In this document: positions 16,072 to 26,379 of the stretch, one piece after another
Numbering within the stretch: position 1 is the stretch's first letter
How the letters are laid out: each line of letters opens with the position of its first letter
Source of the DNA: an uncultured Schlesneria sp.
GTDB taxonomy: Bacteria > Planctomycetota > Planctomycetia > Planctomycetales > Planctomycetaceae
Length of the DNA stretch: 64,000 bases
Assembly (NCBI GenBank): GCA_903840265.1
Contig: CAIMFH010000026.1
Coordinates: forward strand, 1 to 64,000
Direction of reading: 5' to 3'
The notes under the pieces: generated by a model
The model's database searches: none
Told to the model about the DNA's origin: nothing
Seen by the model: the letters and a program-made list of their open reading frames with translations, nothing else
Made by a program: the position numbers and the translations under genes

Positions 16072-16139
16072 CGAACTTCCGAAATCTGTTACGCCAGCTT
16101 GAGTGTCGGAAGACCGAAGCCGACACCGGCACCGAATGA
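16068..16139 (+). CDS. possible 23-residue peptide in the overlapping train
   Basis: The frame [20 protein letters not shown] followed by GTE starts in the ATGA overlap with the previous frame and ends in an ATGA overlap with the next one. Evidence is positional only; it may serve to re-initiate ribosomes rather than make a functional peptide. Confidence 0.35.
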   Translation: MTNFRNLLRQLECRKTEADTGTE

Positions 16140-16243
16140 TCGACGAAACCGCAATTTTACAAATCGCAGATTCCGTCTGGTTGCCAATTCACATGGGGAA
16201 ATTCCCCACGTCCTTGGAGCTTCGGCCAAGTTCTTCGGGCTAA
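16136..16243 (+). CDS. 35-residue peptide ending in the duplicated sequence
   Basis: Begins in an ATGA overlap at 16136 and reads MIDETAILQIADSVWLPIHM then GKFPTSLELRPSSSG. The last 18 residues equal those encoded at 12148-12243, with one synonymous base difference. This is the last reading frame I see before the right att site and the distal end of the overlapping train. Confidence 0.4.
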   Translation: MIDETAILQIADSVWLPIHMGKFPTSLELRPSSSG

Positions 16244-16303
16244 CCTGATCGCCGATTTCTTTGTTTCAAGTACAGCGTACACACCCATCACGTTCGCTGC
16301 GGA
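16185..16303. repeat. long direct repeat, copy 2 of 2
   Basis: Matches 12185-12270 (two differences in 86 bases) and, after an indel, 12290-12314. It lies about 250 bases before the right att site. Confidence 0.9.
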
Positions 16304-16531
16304 GGAGACGTGAAACTTCAGTACGCTTTGCAGCGATTGGATAACTGATTTTGTATCAGAACACGGGTTGGAGGCTATCAGCCTCCACTTTTTCTCAGGG
16401 CTTGAGGCAGTTCCGATAGTGGGGGTTTGCAGTTCCAATAAGGAATTGCGGGAGACTTCTCTCTCCAGAAACAACGTCGCAACGCCTGTGATGTCAAGTC
16501 GTTAGAGTGACATCGAAAATCACATCAGCCA
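16304..16531. other. island right end with candidate integrase arm motifs
   Basis: No gene. ttccgatag (16411-16419) and ttccaataa (16433-16441) resemble the ttccgataa motifs inside the left att site. Flanking text also shares ggaattgc/caattgcctcc-like words with the left end. Confidence 0.35.
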
Positions 16532-16549
16532 ATTCCCCCCGCCTCCATG
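16532..16549 (+). other. attachment site (right), 3' end of ssrA
   Basis: Exact copy of the 18 bases attccccccgcctccatg found at 6823-6840. Bases to its left do not continue the tmRNA T-loop, so this is the shorter copy. It separates island DNA from the core-type planctomycete genes to the right. Confidence 0.7.
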
Positions 16550-16551
16550 CC

Positions 16552-16590
16552 ATAGCCACTTGCGTTTTTGTCGCAAGTGGCTATTTTCAT
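16552..16590 (+). terminator. intrinsic terminator following the right att site
   Basis: Perfect 13-bp stem ATAGCCACTTGCG (16552-16564) and CGCAAGTGGCTAT (16572-16584) with a T-rich tail. It is in the same position relative to att as the terminator at 6845, but has a different sequence; it is probably the original ssrA terminator. Confidence 0.85.
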
Positions 16591-16755
16591 TGGTAATTCA
16601 GCGTTATTCCTGGGCTTTTGGCGAGACGTCAAAAGATCCTAATGCCCCTCTGTTTTCTCGTTTAAAGATGCCGCGGTACCAGCTTCGAACGAAAGACGTG
16701 GCGTTCAAGAACGGAAGCGTGCAAGCTTTTGAGAATGTCCGACGACAACTGCGAT

Positions 16756-17997
16756 TCAGTATTTGGGAAAGATGGCCGGGCTCGGGAAGCGGTCTTCAAG
16801 ATTGTTTCCGTCGTTTAGATACTCATCTCGAGAGACGGTGAGTTCGGGCCAGTTCCCCGGACGGACACGGACGACTCTGCCGGGGCGAATGCCTTCGATG
16901 ATGAGGTCCGTTTCGAAGCGAATTTGGATTCCACTGCTTCCGAGGGGGATCTCTCCCGTCGTTTTCGTCACGTCGAGGATCGGGCCTTGTGACGCCATGT
17001 GAGCAGGGCCATAGGCTCCGCCCGCGTGCTTCAGTGTGTTCTCAGCGGCATTCATCACTGCGTGGCGCCCCGTTTTGAAATCCTCGTAAAGGGACAAGTC
17101 CATGCCGCCGAACAAAGTTGCGGTGACGGTGGCCCGGCCGAACTTGCCATACTCGACGGCATCGATCCAGGCGGGCATCCAGCGACTGCGGATCAGAGAT
17201 TTGTGCGTTTCGGTCTGAATTTGAGCGGCGCGCTGCATGGCGGTCTCATCCAGCCAAATGTCCGTGATGTGGTATCGCAGAAACACGCCGCCAGGGGTTG
17301 GATGCCAGGTGAGTCCGAGTTGCACCGCTTGGCCAGCCAAGGATTTCTTTCCTTCCATGGGCCAGACGCCCTCGGAAACCAAATCGGCGACCATGAGGCA
17401 TTCGCGGCCGCGCCAGATCCGGGTGGCGGCATCGAAAGTTAGCTTTTCTTCTGTGGCTTTGCCGTCTCCCCCTTCCTTGGGTTCACGGCTCGCGACGATT
17501 ATGCCTTGATCTTTTTTCAGGTCCACTTCCTTCAACTTCCAGGTCTTGCCTTCCCGCAGGCAAAAGCTGGCCTCGTCTTCGAGAAGCAGAACGTGATTCT
17601 CGGCGGGCCGATCGGGAGGTCCATTCTGGGCAGCCGGGACAGCGGATGTTTTGGGGTCCGGCGGTAGAAAGGCCCGGACGTGCAACACGGTACCTAGCGG
17701 AATGTCTCGAAGATCTGCCGGTGCGCCGTGCTGGCGGACCATGCCGTAGGGGAGCATCGCGAAGGGATGCGGAGGATTGCGGAAGAACTCGCCTGTGGAT
17801 TCCACGCGAAGGCTGCCACGACGATTCACATGATCCACGAACGAAAGCACACCTTGGTATGAGCGTGACTTTTCCGAAGGAGGAAACTTCCCCGCTTCGG
17901 GCCGGAACGGTTCATCCGCAGCAAGAGCGGCACTGGTGATCAAGGACATGCCGAAGCAGAACGCAGTCAGCCAGCTTGGATTGTGGAAGCGAGTCAT
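16756..17997 (-). CDS. secreted hypothetical protein of the DUF1552 operon
   Basis: A 413-residue exported protein with a Sec signal peptide ([18 protein letters not shown], cleavage after ALA-A). The mature part contains beta-rich segments ([20 protein letters not shown], and [16 protein letters not shown] resembling an OB-like barrel), and ends in [21 protein letters not shown] know of similar proteins beside DUF1552 genes in planctomycetes, but no function. Its ATG overlaps the DUF1552 stop (TGA/ATG at 17994-17997), making it the last gene of a five-gene minus-strand operon beginning at 25940. Confidence 0.8.
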   Translation of the reverse strand: MTRFHNPSWLTAFCFGMSLITSAALAADEPFRPEAGKFPPSEKSRSYQGVLSFVDHVNRRGSLRVESTGEFFRNPPHPFAMLPYGMVRQHGAPADLRDIPLGTVLHVRAFLPPDPKTSAVPAAQNGPPDRPAENHVLLLEDEASFCLREGKTWKLKEVDLKKDQGIIVASREPKEGGDGKATEEKLTFDAATRIWRGRECLMVADLVSEGVWPMEGKKSLAGQAVQLGLTWHPTPGGVFLRYHITDIWLDETAMQRAAQIQTETHKSLIRSRWMPAWIDAVEYGKFGRATVTATLFGGMDLSLYEDFKTGRHAVMNAAENTLKHAGGAYGPAHMASQGPILDVTKTTGEIPLGSSGIQIRFETDLIIEGIRPGRVVRVRPGNWPELTVSRDEYLNDGNNLEDRFPSPAIFPKY

Positions 17998-19352
17998 AAT
18001 TCAATGGCCTTCTTGCTATCACCGAACTTGTCGGTTTCCACGCCCATTCGCTGAGCCATGAGAAGGAGCAGATTGCTCATGTGCGCATCGGGGTTCGCTG
18101 GACGGCTGCAGAGCGAATAGTGCTCACCGGGTTTGTCGAGCTGATAGCCCTTGAAGTGCCCCTGGTTGAAGTCGAGATGATTGCCGTGCTTCAACCCCAG
18201 GTCCGATCCGCCCGCAAGCACGAGCGGCAGGTTGGCGTTGCCGTGGCTGTGTCCGTAAGACATCCCACTGCCGAAAAGCGCCATCGTCGAGCCCAAAAGC
18301 GGCTGACCGCTCAGATCTTTCGTCTCCGCGAGCTTGGTGAGGAAGTAGCTGTATTGCTCGATGGCGAAGGTGTCGTAGTTGGTGAGCTTCTCCATGTACC
18401 CCGCGTCTCCGCCGTGATGGCTCAGCTGATGACGTGACTCGGTGATACCGATTTCGGGAATGGCGATGGCATCGCCTTCGCCACCCAGACTGAACGTGGC
18501 CACGCGAGTCAAATCGGTCTGGAAGGCGAGCACGATCAGATCATAGACGGTGCGGAAATAGTCGCCCGCCATGGTATGAGCGATGTCGCGGTTCGTCCGT
18601 TGGCGATCTGTCGCCGAGATCGCGGGAAGCGGAGTGTCGAGCCAGGCGTCGGCTCGCCGCGTCCGGATCTCCGCCTCACGGATAGAGGTCAGGTATTGTT
18701 CCATGCGCCCTTTGTCGGACGAACCCATCTGTTGCTCGAGCTTGCGCACTTCGGCGAGGTTGGCGTCCAGGACACTTCCTTTGCGGCGTAGAGCCCTTCG
18801 CTGCACCCCCATGCCACCTTTGGGTTCCTCGAACAATGATGCAAAGATCTCGCTGCAACGACGCATCGCGGGGAGCCGGACACCATCTGCGGTCCAGGCG
18901 AGAGAATCCTGGGTGATGGCGATCTCCAGGGAGGAGTAGCGTGTGTGCTTCGCGGTGACTTCGGCCATCTTCTGGTCGACGGAGATCGTGTTCCGATCCG
19001 AAGGACCAAGGTTGCCGCCGGTCAGCCACACCGAGATGCAGTTGTGATGGTGGCTGAGTGCGCCCGGGTGATGCAGTCCGCTGATCGGCGTAATCACATC
19101 ACGATGCTTTTCGAGCGGCTTGAGAGACCGCGAAAACTGATAATCCTTGCCCGGCGTGGTGATCTGGTAATTCAGCGAATGGACGCCGTTCGCCAGATAG
19201 ATGAAGGCACTGCGCCGCGGAGAAGTTGATTTCTCCTCGGCTGCCCCGATCGGCAACATGCATTCCAGAAACGGCAGCGCGATGCATGACCCCAAAGCAC
19301 GTAGTGCGTGGCGGCGATCGAGCAGCCAGGATTGGGAATGAAAGTGACTCAT
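17994..19352 (-). CDS. DUF1552 domain-containing Tat protein
   Basis: A 452-residue DUF1552 protein. The N-terminus has an export signal ([20 protein letters not shown], with a twin-arginine-like RRH and a hydrophobic stretch). Family blocks visible: [74 protein letters not shown] and [23 protein letters not shown]1552 proteins, like DUF1501 proteins, are related to alkaline-phosphatase/sulfatase-type folds and pair with DUF1592/DUF1585 cytochrome-like proteins; the reaction is unknown. It lies 24 bases downstream of its DUF1592-type partner and overlaps the following gene, so the three are transcribed together. Confidence 0.92.
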   Translation of the reverse strand: MSHFHSQSWLLDRRHALRALGSCIALPFLECMLPIGAAEEKSTSPRRSAFIYLANGVHSLNYQITTPGKDYQFSRSLKPLEKHRDVITPISGLHHPGALSHHHNCISVWLTGGNLGPSDRNTISVDQKMAEVTAKHTRYSSLEIAITQDSLAWTADGVRLPAMRRCSEIFASLFEEPKGGMGVQRRALRRKGSVLDANLAEVRKLEQQMGSSDKGRMEQYLTSIREAEIRTRRADAWLDTPLPAISATDRQRTNRDIAHTMAGDYFRTVYDLIVLAFQTDLTRVATFSLGGEGDAIAIPEIGITESRHQLSHHGGDAGYMEKLTNYDTFAIEQYSYFLTKLAETKDLSGQPLLGSTMALFGSGMSYGHSHGNANLPLVLAGGSDLGLKHGNHLDFNQGHFKGYQLDKPGEHYSLCSRPANPDAHMSNLLLLMAQRMGVETDKFGDSKKAIEL

Positions 19353-19376
19353 CGAGGTTCCCGTTAGCAGAGGTTG

Positions 19377-21836
19377 TTAGCGCTTGCGGATCAGGTTTGA
19401 CAGGGCTACGGCGCGGACGATGTCCTTGACCCGGTACTGGTTCTTCTTCGATTCGGCGGCGATTGACTTCAGGTAGTCCTGGTCGTCCACAGTGAGCACT
19501 CGGCGGAGAGCGTAGGTGCATAGATGTTCGATAAAGGCGCGCGCGACTTGGTCGCGATCTTCGAGCAGCAGCCGCTTGAATTGGACGGAATCCTGGAATG
19601 GGCGTCCGTCGGGCATCACGCCGGAGGCGTCAATCGCCGGATCTTCGCCAGTCCCTTTCGCCACTTTCTCTCGCGTGCGCCATTGTCCGATGGCGTCGTA
19701 GTTGTCCCAGGCGATGCCAAAGTGATCGATCTTTGCGTGACAAGCGGCGCAGCTCGCATGATTGCGGTGGGCTTCGATCTTCTGGCGAATCGTGGCCTTC
19801 GGGCTTTCGGGTGGGTTGGGTTCAATTGGGTCCACATTGGCCGGCGGCGGTGGTGGCGTTTTGCCGAAGATCGCTTCACTGACCCACACGCCGCGGTGAA
19901 CGGGGCGGTGGCGGGTGCCGTCCGAGGTTAGTCCCAGGACTGCGCCCGTCGTCAACAGGCCGCCACGATGATCCTCTGGCTTAAGCGAGACACGTTGGAA
20001 GCCGCCGGACTTCGGCTCCTGCAAACCGTAGAAATCACACAGCCGAGCATTGGCCATCGTCCAGTCCGAATCGATCAAGCTATCGACGGGAAGGTTCTGC
20101 GCAAACATCTCGCGGAAAAACTCCACCGGCTCGGCACGCATGCTGGTTTCGAGCCAAGGGTCGTAACCCGGATACAGCTTCTTGTCCGGCGGGAACATTC
20201 CCAAACGGTGCAATTGGAGCCACTGTCGCGCGAAGTCATCAACGAAACGGTTGGCCTTGCTGTCGGCCAGGAGTCGATCCACTTCCTTTTGCAGCGCTTC
20301 GCCATTCAATTTGCTACCTTGGGCAGCCGCAAAAAGGCCGTCGTCGGGCATCGAACTCCACAGAAAATACGAGAGTCGTGTTGCAAGTTCCGAGTCATTG
20401 AGATGTTCGCGAGCTGCAGGGTCCCCTTCGACGACATAGATGAAATGCCGGGAAGTCAGCACGCCCACCATCGCCACTCGATAGGCGAGGGCCGTCTTCT
20501 CTCCCGCCTCGCGTTCTGAACGGTAAGCGTTTAGATAGTCGGTCAATTCCGCCTGCTTGACTGGTCGTCGCCAGGCCCGTTCGGCGAAGCGTTGCAGATG
20601 TTCCGCTACCACTTCGGGTGTCGCGTCATCAGGAGGCACCAGCCCGACTCGCCGGGACTTTTCCGCCTCCGTTTCCAGCGGTCCTTCCCATTCGATCCAA
20701 TCGACCAGAACCGTGGAGAACAGGCCATTCCCCTTGTCATCGAACATCTGCGGCGCATTCGGGTTCAGCAGAAGCGTGTCGCTGCTGTGAGTAAACATGT
20801 AGTTGGGGCTGGTGAGCGAGTTACGAAAGGCCGCGCCAGCTCTGCGGTCAACAACGTCGGCAGCAACGACGGCAAAGTGCAGGTCCGCTGGCATCTCCAG
20901 GAAGACTTCGAACTCATGAACCGCCGGCTTGTCTTCGGGTGCGGTGATATCGAATTCGATGAGGCCGGCGACGGTCTCTTCACCCGTCTCCTTGCCTATG
21001 CTCAGGTGTGCCGGCTGGCCGCCAAGCGGGCGAATGCCACTGGCTTGGATGCGGAACTTGTAAAGGCCACTGTGCTCCGGTCCGGTTCTTCCAAGCCAAT
21101 TGGGCGAGAGCGCGGTCTCGACTCGGCCTGGGAAGAGGAGGTAACGCAAGGGGCGTTTGATACCGAATCGATCCAGCGTTTCCTGCTGAGTCTTACCGCC
21201 ATTGTATCGCAGGTCCACTGCCGTCTTACGGACCTTGCGAGCCTCACTGGATGTGGTGACGGGATAGGCGCGGTCGAGCACGATCTCCGCGGCGCGGTAG
21301 TAGCGATCGACATGTGACGGCGACAACGACAACTCCGAACCAATGCGCTCGAACCCATGCCACAGGGTGTCTTCGTTTAGCTCGCCTGGCTTGGCGGGAT
21401 CATAGCGCACGCCGAGCAGGTCATAGACCGTGTTCTGATACTCTTTCCGGCTGAGTCGGTAGTGAGACACTGGTGCACGGGCCGCCATCCGCGCCGCTCG
21501 ACCTTCCTTCAGCCGTGAATCGAGGCTCGTCACAAATGCCGCGATCTCATCCTGCGTCGGCTTTGGTTCGCCCTTCGGCGGCATCTGGCCCGAATTGATC
21601 CGATCGAGGACCTCTCCCCAGTGGTGTGCATCCGCGCCCGCCTTGAAATCGCGAGAAAACTTGTCGATCCGCACATCCCCTTCGACCTTGGCGGGGCCAT
21701 GACAACGGGCACAGTGCTTCTCCAGAAATCCCTCGAAGGAATCTGCTCCAAGTCCGGCGGCGGCCGAACTCAGGCAAACAGCGATGGTCAAGGAAGCGAG
21801 TCGCACAGGGGCAAAATAGGTGAATGCGTGTGTCAT
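19377..21836 (-). CDS. planctomycete cytochrome-like protein (PSCyt1/DUF1587/DUF1592/DUF1588/DUF1585)
   Basis: An 819-residue exported protein. I place the start at ATG 21836 ([20 protein letters not shown]), which gives a Sec signal peptide; a longer frame to 22178 overlaps the upstream DUF1501 gene and looks non-coding. The N-terminal cytochrome-like domain has CARCHG, and a second heme-type motif [20 protein letters not shown] marks DUF1588. DUF1587 ([15 protein letters not shown]), the middle beta domain, DUF1595/DUF1592 ([36 protein letters not shown]) and DUF1585 ([20 protein letters not shown]) follow in the usual order. Pairs with DUF1552. A periplasmic redox or polysaccharide-degradation role is often suggested for this family but not proven. 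Confidence 0.93.
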   Translation of the reverse strand: MTHAFTYFAPVRLASLTIAVCLSSAAAGLGADSFEGFLEKHCARCHGPAKVEGDVRIDKFSRDFKAGADAHHWGEVLDRINSGQMPPKGEPKPTQDEIAAFVTSLDSRLKEGRAARMAARAPVSHYRLSRKEYQNTVYDLLGVRYDPAKPGELNEDTLWHGFERIGSELSLSPSHVDRYYRAAEIVLDRAYPVTTSSEARKVRKTAVDLRYNGGKTQQETLDRFGIKRPLRYLLFPGRVETALSPNWLGRTGPEHSGLYKFRIQASGIRPLGGQPAHLSIGKETGEETVAGLIEFDITAPEDKPAVHEFEVFLEMPADLHFAVVAADVVDRRAGAAFRNSLTSPNYMFTHSSDTLLLNPNAPQMFDDKGNGLFSTVLVDWIEWEGPLETEAEKSRRVGLVPPDDATPEVVAEHLQRFAERAWRRPVKQAELTDYLNAYRSEREAGEKTALAYRVAMVGVLTSRHFIYVVEGDPAAREHLNDSELATRLSYFLWSSMPDDGLFAAAQGSKLNGEALQKEVDRLLADSKANRFVDDFARQWLQLHRLGMFPPDKKLYPGYDPWLETSMRAEPVEFFREMFAQNLPVDSLIDSDWTMANARLCDFYGLQEPKSGGFQRVSLKPEDHRGGLLTTGAVLGLTSDGTRHRPVHRGVWVSEAIFGKTPPPPPANVDPIEPNPPESPKATIRQKIEAHRNHASCAACHAKIDHFGIAWDNYDAIGQWRTREKVAKGTGEDPAIDASGVMPDGRPFQDSVQFKRLLLEDRDQVARAFIEHLCTYALRRVLTVDDQDYLKSIAAESKKNQYRVKDIVRAVALSNLIRKR

Positions 21837-21952
21837 TGGTTGTATCGCTTTACGCAGCTTCTTTTGATGCTTTCGGTAATCCGAATCCACATCATCGGTG
21901 TGAGGGTCGCTCCACGCAAGACGGCTTGCCTCGGAAAATGTTGGCAGACCGT

Positions 21953-23356
21953 TTAAGCCAAGATCTCCTTCACCACAGAGCCGTGCACATCCGTGAGCCT
22001 GAAGTCGCGACCCAGGTGATTCGAGGTGAGCTTCGTATGATCGATGCCCAGCAGATGCAGCATCGTCGCGTGCAGATCGTGGATATGGACCTTGCCGGCG
22101 ACGACGCGGTAACCCATATGATCGGTCTCGCCGTGGGTGAAGCCGGGCTTGATTCCACCGCCAGCCATCCAGGCACAAAAGCTTTCGGGCTGGTGTTCGC
22201 GACCGTGAGTATCGATCGGCGCTGTGCCACTGAGGTCCTGACTCCAGGGAGTTCGACCAAATTCGCCGGACCAGAGGACCAGCGTATCGTCGAGTAACCC
22301 TCGTCGCTTCAAGTCCTTGATCAGCCCCACCACCGGTTGATCAGTCTGATCACAGAGCCTCGGCAGGTTGCCACGAATGTCGCCGTGATGGTCCCAGCCG
22401 TCCATTGTCACTTGCGTGAACCGTACGCCCGATTCGCTGAGCTTTCGCGCCAGCAGGCATGCGCGACCATTCCTATCACTGGCCTTACCGCTACCGATGC
22501 CGTAGAGGTCAAACGTCTCCTGCGTTTCTTTCGAGAGATCGACCAATTGAGGTGTCGTAGTCTGCATGCGGAAGGCGAGTTCCATGTTCTGGATCATCCC
22601 CTCCATGTTACTGTCGCCATGCAGGTCGTCGACTAACTGCTGATTCAGTCGCCGGGTCATGTCGAGGCGACTTCGTTGAATCGCTCCGGTAGAAGAGGCG
22701 TTCAACAGGTTTTCAATCGGCAACGTCTGTTCATTGAGCGGAACCGTCAGTGGGGTTCCTTGATGAGCCGCAGGCAGAAAACTGGAGCCGTAGGTTCTCA
22801 AACCGGGAGCATGAATGCTGATAAAGCTCGGCAGGTTCTGATTCTCGGTACCAAGTCCGTAGCTGATCCAGGCTCCCATTGATGGCCGGACTTCCGTGAA
22901 CACCCCCGTGTGAAACTGATTCGTCGCGCTCGCATGCTGGGGATTATCTGCGTTCATGCCACGCAGCAGACAGATGTCGTCCGCAATACTCGATAACTTT
23001 GGCATGAGATCCGAGATCATCATTCCCGATTCACCGCGCGGCCGGACCGGGGCCATCGCGCCCAGCGCCAGATACTTCTCGGTCCCGATTTGAATGACTT
23101 CGGGACGCAGCGGTGAATCGATCTTTTGCCCATGCTTTTCGCGAATGAACTCTTTGGGATCGAAGAGATCCTGCTGTGACGGTCCGCCGGCCATAAACAG
23201 GAAGATCACCCGCTTCGCCTTGGCAACAATGCCGGGAAGACTTACCGCACTGGGATTCGTGGCCGCTTGAATGATATCAGTCAGCGCCAGACCCCCGAAT
23301 CCGCAAGCAGCAGTCTGCAGCATGCGGCGGCGGCTGAAGGGAGCACTATTCAACAT
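21953..23356 (-). CDS. DUF1501 domain-containing Tat protein
   Basis: A 467-residue DUF1501 protein with a twin-arginine signal ([20 protein letters not shown]). Typical blocks: [106 protein letters not shown], and the C-terminal [17 protein letters not shown]. The family has a sulfatase/phosphatase-like fold; substrate unknown. It starts 16 bases after the DUF1549/DUF1553 gene, its standard partner, and is followed 116 bases later by the DUF1592-type gene, so it sits at the junction of two modules in one operon. Confidence 0.94.
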   Translation of the reverse strand: MLNSAPFSRRRMLQTAACGFGGLALTDIIQAATNPSAVSLPGIVAKAKRVIFLFMAGGPSQQDLFDPKEFIREKHGQKIDSPLRPEVIQIGTEKYLALGAMAPVRPRGESGMMISDLMPKLSSIADDICLLRGMNADNPQHASATNQFHTGVFTEVRPSMGAWISYGLGTENQNLPSFISIHAPGLRTYGSSFLPAAHQGTPLTVPLNEQTLPIENLLNASSTGAIQRSRLDMTRRLNQQLVDDLHGDSNMEGMIQNMELAFRMQTTTPQLVDLSKETQETFDLYGIGSGKASDRNGRACLLARKLSESGVRFTQVTMDGWDHHGDIRGNLPRLCDQTDQPVVGLIKDLKRRGLLDDTLVLWSGEFGRTPWSQDLSGTAPIDTHGREHQPESFCAWMAGGGIKPGFTHGETDHMGYRVVAGKVHIHDLHATMLHLLGIDHTKLTSNHLGRDFRLTDVHGSVVKEILA

Positions 23357-23372
23357 CGGTCAGGCCTTTCGC

Positions 23373-25940
23373 TCAAATGCGGAAAATGAATTCGTTGGAA
23401 GCCAGCAGGCTATGACACAGCTCCTGCCACTTAACCGACTCCTTGGCCGCGGCATCCATTTCAGGAAGGACCGAGTCGAGTTCCTTCAGGAATGCGATGG
23501 CGTTCGTCTGCTCGACCGCCGTGATTGGACGATTGAACACTCGCAGCCAGAGCTGTTCGATGCGAAGATCGGCTTGTGGTGCCTCGGCGATCAGACGATC
23601 TGCCAGAACCTTGGCTCGCTTGCGAAACAGGTCGTTGTTCATCACGAAGAGAGATTGTGTCGGGACGACGGTTTGAGAACGTTGTCCGGCAATCTGAGCT
23701 GGATTCACGAAATCAAAATGGTTGCGGATTCGATCCAGGTTCGTAGTGTTGGTCCGCATGACGGGCAGAAAGATCGACCGCTGAAATTCTTGCATGGGCC
23801 GCGGTTTGCGGTGAGTGTAATTCGGTGGGTTGACGCCTTGTTGGACCAGGTCACCGCAATTATCGGGAAACTCCAGCACGAGAGCCGGGCCGCCTTCACT
23901 TGGAGTCAATTCGCCACTCACCGCCAGCAGCCCGTCGCGAATCGCTTCCGCATCAAGTCGCTGACGACTGCTGCGCCACAACAGGCGGTTGTCGGGGTCC
24001 GTCTTAAGTGCTGTTGCGTCGTTCGTGCTGCTGAGTCGATAGGTGCGGCTGAGCACCAATGAACGGATGAGCCGCTTCTGCGACCAGCCCTCTTGGATGA
24101 ATCGCGTGGCCAAATGGTCGAGCAACTCTGGATGAGAGGGAAGCTCCCCACGCGTGCCAAAGTAGTCGACGCTACGAACCAATCCTTCGCCAAACAGTTT
24201 TTGCCAAATGCGATTCACGATCACGCGTGAGGTTAGCGGATTGCGAGCATCCGCCAGCCAATTGGCCAGTTGCAACCGACCACTTTGTCCCGCGGGAATC
24301 GACGGAGCCTGATCCCACGAGGCAACTCGAATCACGCCGCGAGCCATAATGGGGCCGGGCGCGTAGGGGTTGCCGCGAATGTAAACAGGCATATCTGCCG
24401 GCTGGTCACCGTCGTGCATGGCGAAAGCTCGCGGAGCTTTTGATCGAAAGAACTCCGCATGCTGAATGGCCGGCCCCAACGGTTGAATCCGTGCCGTCAG
24501 CGCATCGCGCTGCTTGGTAAGCCTCTCCTTTTTCACCAGAATCGATTCTGGTTCGCCTGCGGCTTGCACCTCGACCGTCGTGGCAGCGGTGGCAGCCTCG
24601 TTCTTCTCTTGCTTGGCGATCTCTTCCAACTCGGCGATGACCGACTTCTTTTCGGCTTCCAGCTTTTCTCGCTCGGCCTTCATCTCCGCGAGGTTCGCCG
24701 TGTGATCCGCTTCGAGCTTCTGCCGAGCAGCAAGTTGTACCGGGGTTTCGGGAAGATCCGTTGAGTTGAGTAGACTCCACACGCCAAATGGAATTTTGTG
24801 TGTTGAAGGCGAGCTGCGCAGCATCCCTGCCATGCCGTAGTAATCGGACAGCTCAAGTGGATCGAACTTGTGATCGTGACAACGGACGCAGCCAAGTGTC
24901 ATGCCCAGAAATGCCATGCCGATTTTATTGACCTGGGTATCGATGTGGTCTGCTTCCAACTTCTTTTTGTCGGGTTCCACAATCTCCACATCGCCGACCA
25001 TCAGAAATCCGGTGGCAGTGATGTTCTCTGCTCTCTCCGTCGGAGAATCGGTGGGAAGCAGGTCTCCCGCAATCTGCTCACGCACGAAACGGTCAAATGG
25101 TTTGTCTTTGTGAAACGCCTCGATCAGATAGTCGCGGTACCGCCAGGCATATTCGGCAAAGACGTTGTTGGATGTTCCCATCATGTCGGCATAGCCGGTC
25201 AGGTCGAGCCAGTGCCTCGCCCACCGCTCTGCGAAAGCCCGCGAAGCCAACAATCGATCCACGACCGCTTCGCACGCGCGCGGAGAATTGTCTCGGATGA
25301 ACGCGTCGATCTCGTTCGGAGTCGGTGGCAACCCCGTGAGATCCAGGCTGACGCGTCGTAACCACGTGTAACGGTCAGCATCGGCAACGGGCTTTAAATC
25401 TGCTGCTTCTAATCTTGCCAGGACAAAGTGATCCAGCGAGTCGACCGGCCAACCGCCGTCCTTCACTTGGGGAGGCTTTGAATCGATCACCGGCTGGAAA
25501 GCCCAGTGCTTGCGGCCTTCATTCAGATCAATCTTTCGCCGAGGCACATCGTCAGTCGCTTCGCGCGGATCGGGTGCTCCCATCGCGATCCAGGTTTCAA
25601 AGTCCTTGATAACCGCCGCCGGCAGTTTTCCCTTGGGAGGCATCTCGACGCCGTCGTACTTCAGCGCCTTGATCAACAAGCTCTGATCAGCTTGATGCGC
25701 CACGATCGCTGTGCCCGTCTCGCCACCCTTCAGCAACCCTTCACGATGATCGAGCCGCAGTCCCCCTTGCACGATCTTCGCCCCAGCGGCATGGCATTCG
25801 TAGCAGTGGTCAACCAGTACCGGACGGATCTTCGACTCGAAGAAGTTCAGTTGCTCGTCCGTGAACTGGCGAGGATCTTCGGCGATTGCCGAGGACATCA
25901 CCCCAAGCACGGTCAAAATGAAAGTCGCCGTTCGCTTCAT
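23373..25940 (-). CDS. DUF1549/DUF1553 cytochrome-like protein (PSCyt1-PSCyt2-PSD1)
   Basis: An 855-residue exported protein. I choose ATG 25940 (MKRTATFILTVLGVMSSAIA) with AAGGAAC upstream; an in-frame extension to 26057 lacks a signal. An N-terminal PSCyt1 domain carries the heme-type motif CYECHAAGAK, followed by DHREGLLKGGETG and MPPKGKLPA. DUF1549 follows (DRYTWLRRVSLDLTGLPPTP, FAERWARHWLDL, FDRFVREQIAGDLLP, GMTLGCVRCHDHKFDP). A charged coiled-coil stretch (residues about 395-460) precedes DUF1553 (VIVNRIWQKLFGEGLVRSVD, RSLVLSRTYRLSS, QSLFVMNND). This is the first gene of the five-gene operon and pairs with the DUF1501 gene 16 bases downstream. Confidence 0.94.
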   Translation of the reverse strand: MKRTATFILTVLGVMSSAIAEDPRQFTDEQLNFFESKIRPVLVDHCYECHAAGAKIVQGGLRLDHREGLLKGGETGTAIVAHQADQSLLIKALKYDGVEMPPKGKLPAAVIKDFETWIAMGAPDPREATDDVPRRKIDLNEGRKHWAFQPVIDSKPPQVKDGGWPVDSLDHFVLARLEAADLKPVADADRYTWLRRVSLDLTGLPPTPNEIDAFIRDNSPRACEAVVDRLLASRAFAERWARHWLDLTGYADMMGTSNNVFAEYAWRYRDYLIEAFHKDKPFDRFVREQIAGDLLPTDSPTERAENITATGFLMVGDVEIVEPDKKKLEADHIDTQVNKIGMAFLGMTLGCVRCHDHKFDPLELSDYYGMAGMLRSSPSTHKIPFGVWSLLNSTDLPETPVQLAARQKLEADHTANLAEMKAEREKLEAEKKSVIAELEEIAKQEKNEAATAATTVEVQAAGEPESILVKKERLTKQRDALTARIQPLGPAIQHAEFFRSKAPRAFAMHDGDQPADMPVYIRGNPYAPGPIMARGVIRVASWDQAPSIPAGQSGRLQLANWLADARNPLTSRVIVNRIWQKLFGEGLVRSVDYFGTRGELPSHPELLDHLATRFIQEGWSQKRLIRSLVLSRTYRLSSTNDATALKTDPDNRLLWRSSRQRLDAEAIRDGLLAVSGELTPSEGGPALVLEFPDNCGDLVQQGVNPPNYTHRKPRPMQEFQRSIFLPVMRTNTTNLDRIRNHFDFVNPAQIAGQRSQTVVPTQSLFVMNNDLFRKRAKVLADRLIAEAPQADLRIEQLWLRVFNRPITAVEQTNAIAFLKELDSVLPEMDAAAKESVKWQELCHSLLASNEFIFRI

Positions 25941-26379
25941 CACTGTTCCTTGCTCAGTCGGCCCGAGGCGACCTTCATATGCTGTGTAGACCCCGCGGTA
26001 GAGTCGGGATCGCGTTCGCGGGTGGCGGCACCCGTGCACTGATAGAAGTTGTACCAATCAGCGATGCATTAGAATACAGCGATGGTAGTCTCCGGTGAAC
26101 GATGTGCGAGGTCGCGAACCAAATTCCTTAATTCATTTGGTGTCGCCTCCTTACAATCGCGCGCTTCATCGTCCGAAATGGCTCGCGCATGTTTCCAACG
26201 AATTCCGCGAGTACCGCTTGATTGGCGAATCGCTTTCTCGTTGTACATGACCTGAAGGAGGTTTCCGTCTTCTGGCATTGTCGCTTACAGCCGAATACTA
26301 TCGTAACGCGAATTGGGCTGCGGTCCATCGGCGTTCGTCGCTTGACGAGATCAAGAATCACTATTGAGGGAATCCAGCG
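25941..26379. other. divergent intergenic region
   Basis: About 440 bases between the divergent operon start (25940) and the plus-strand gene at 26380. It must hold both promoters; I could not pick out a convincing -35/-10 pair. No gene seen. Confidence 0.4.
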
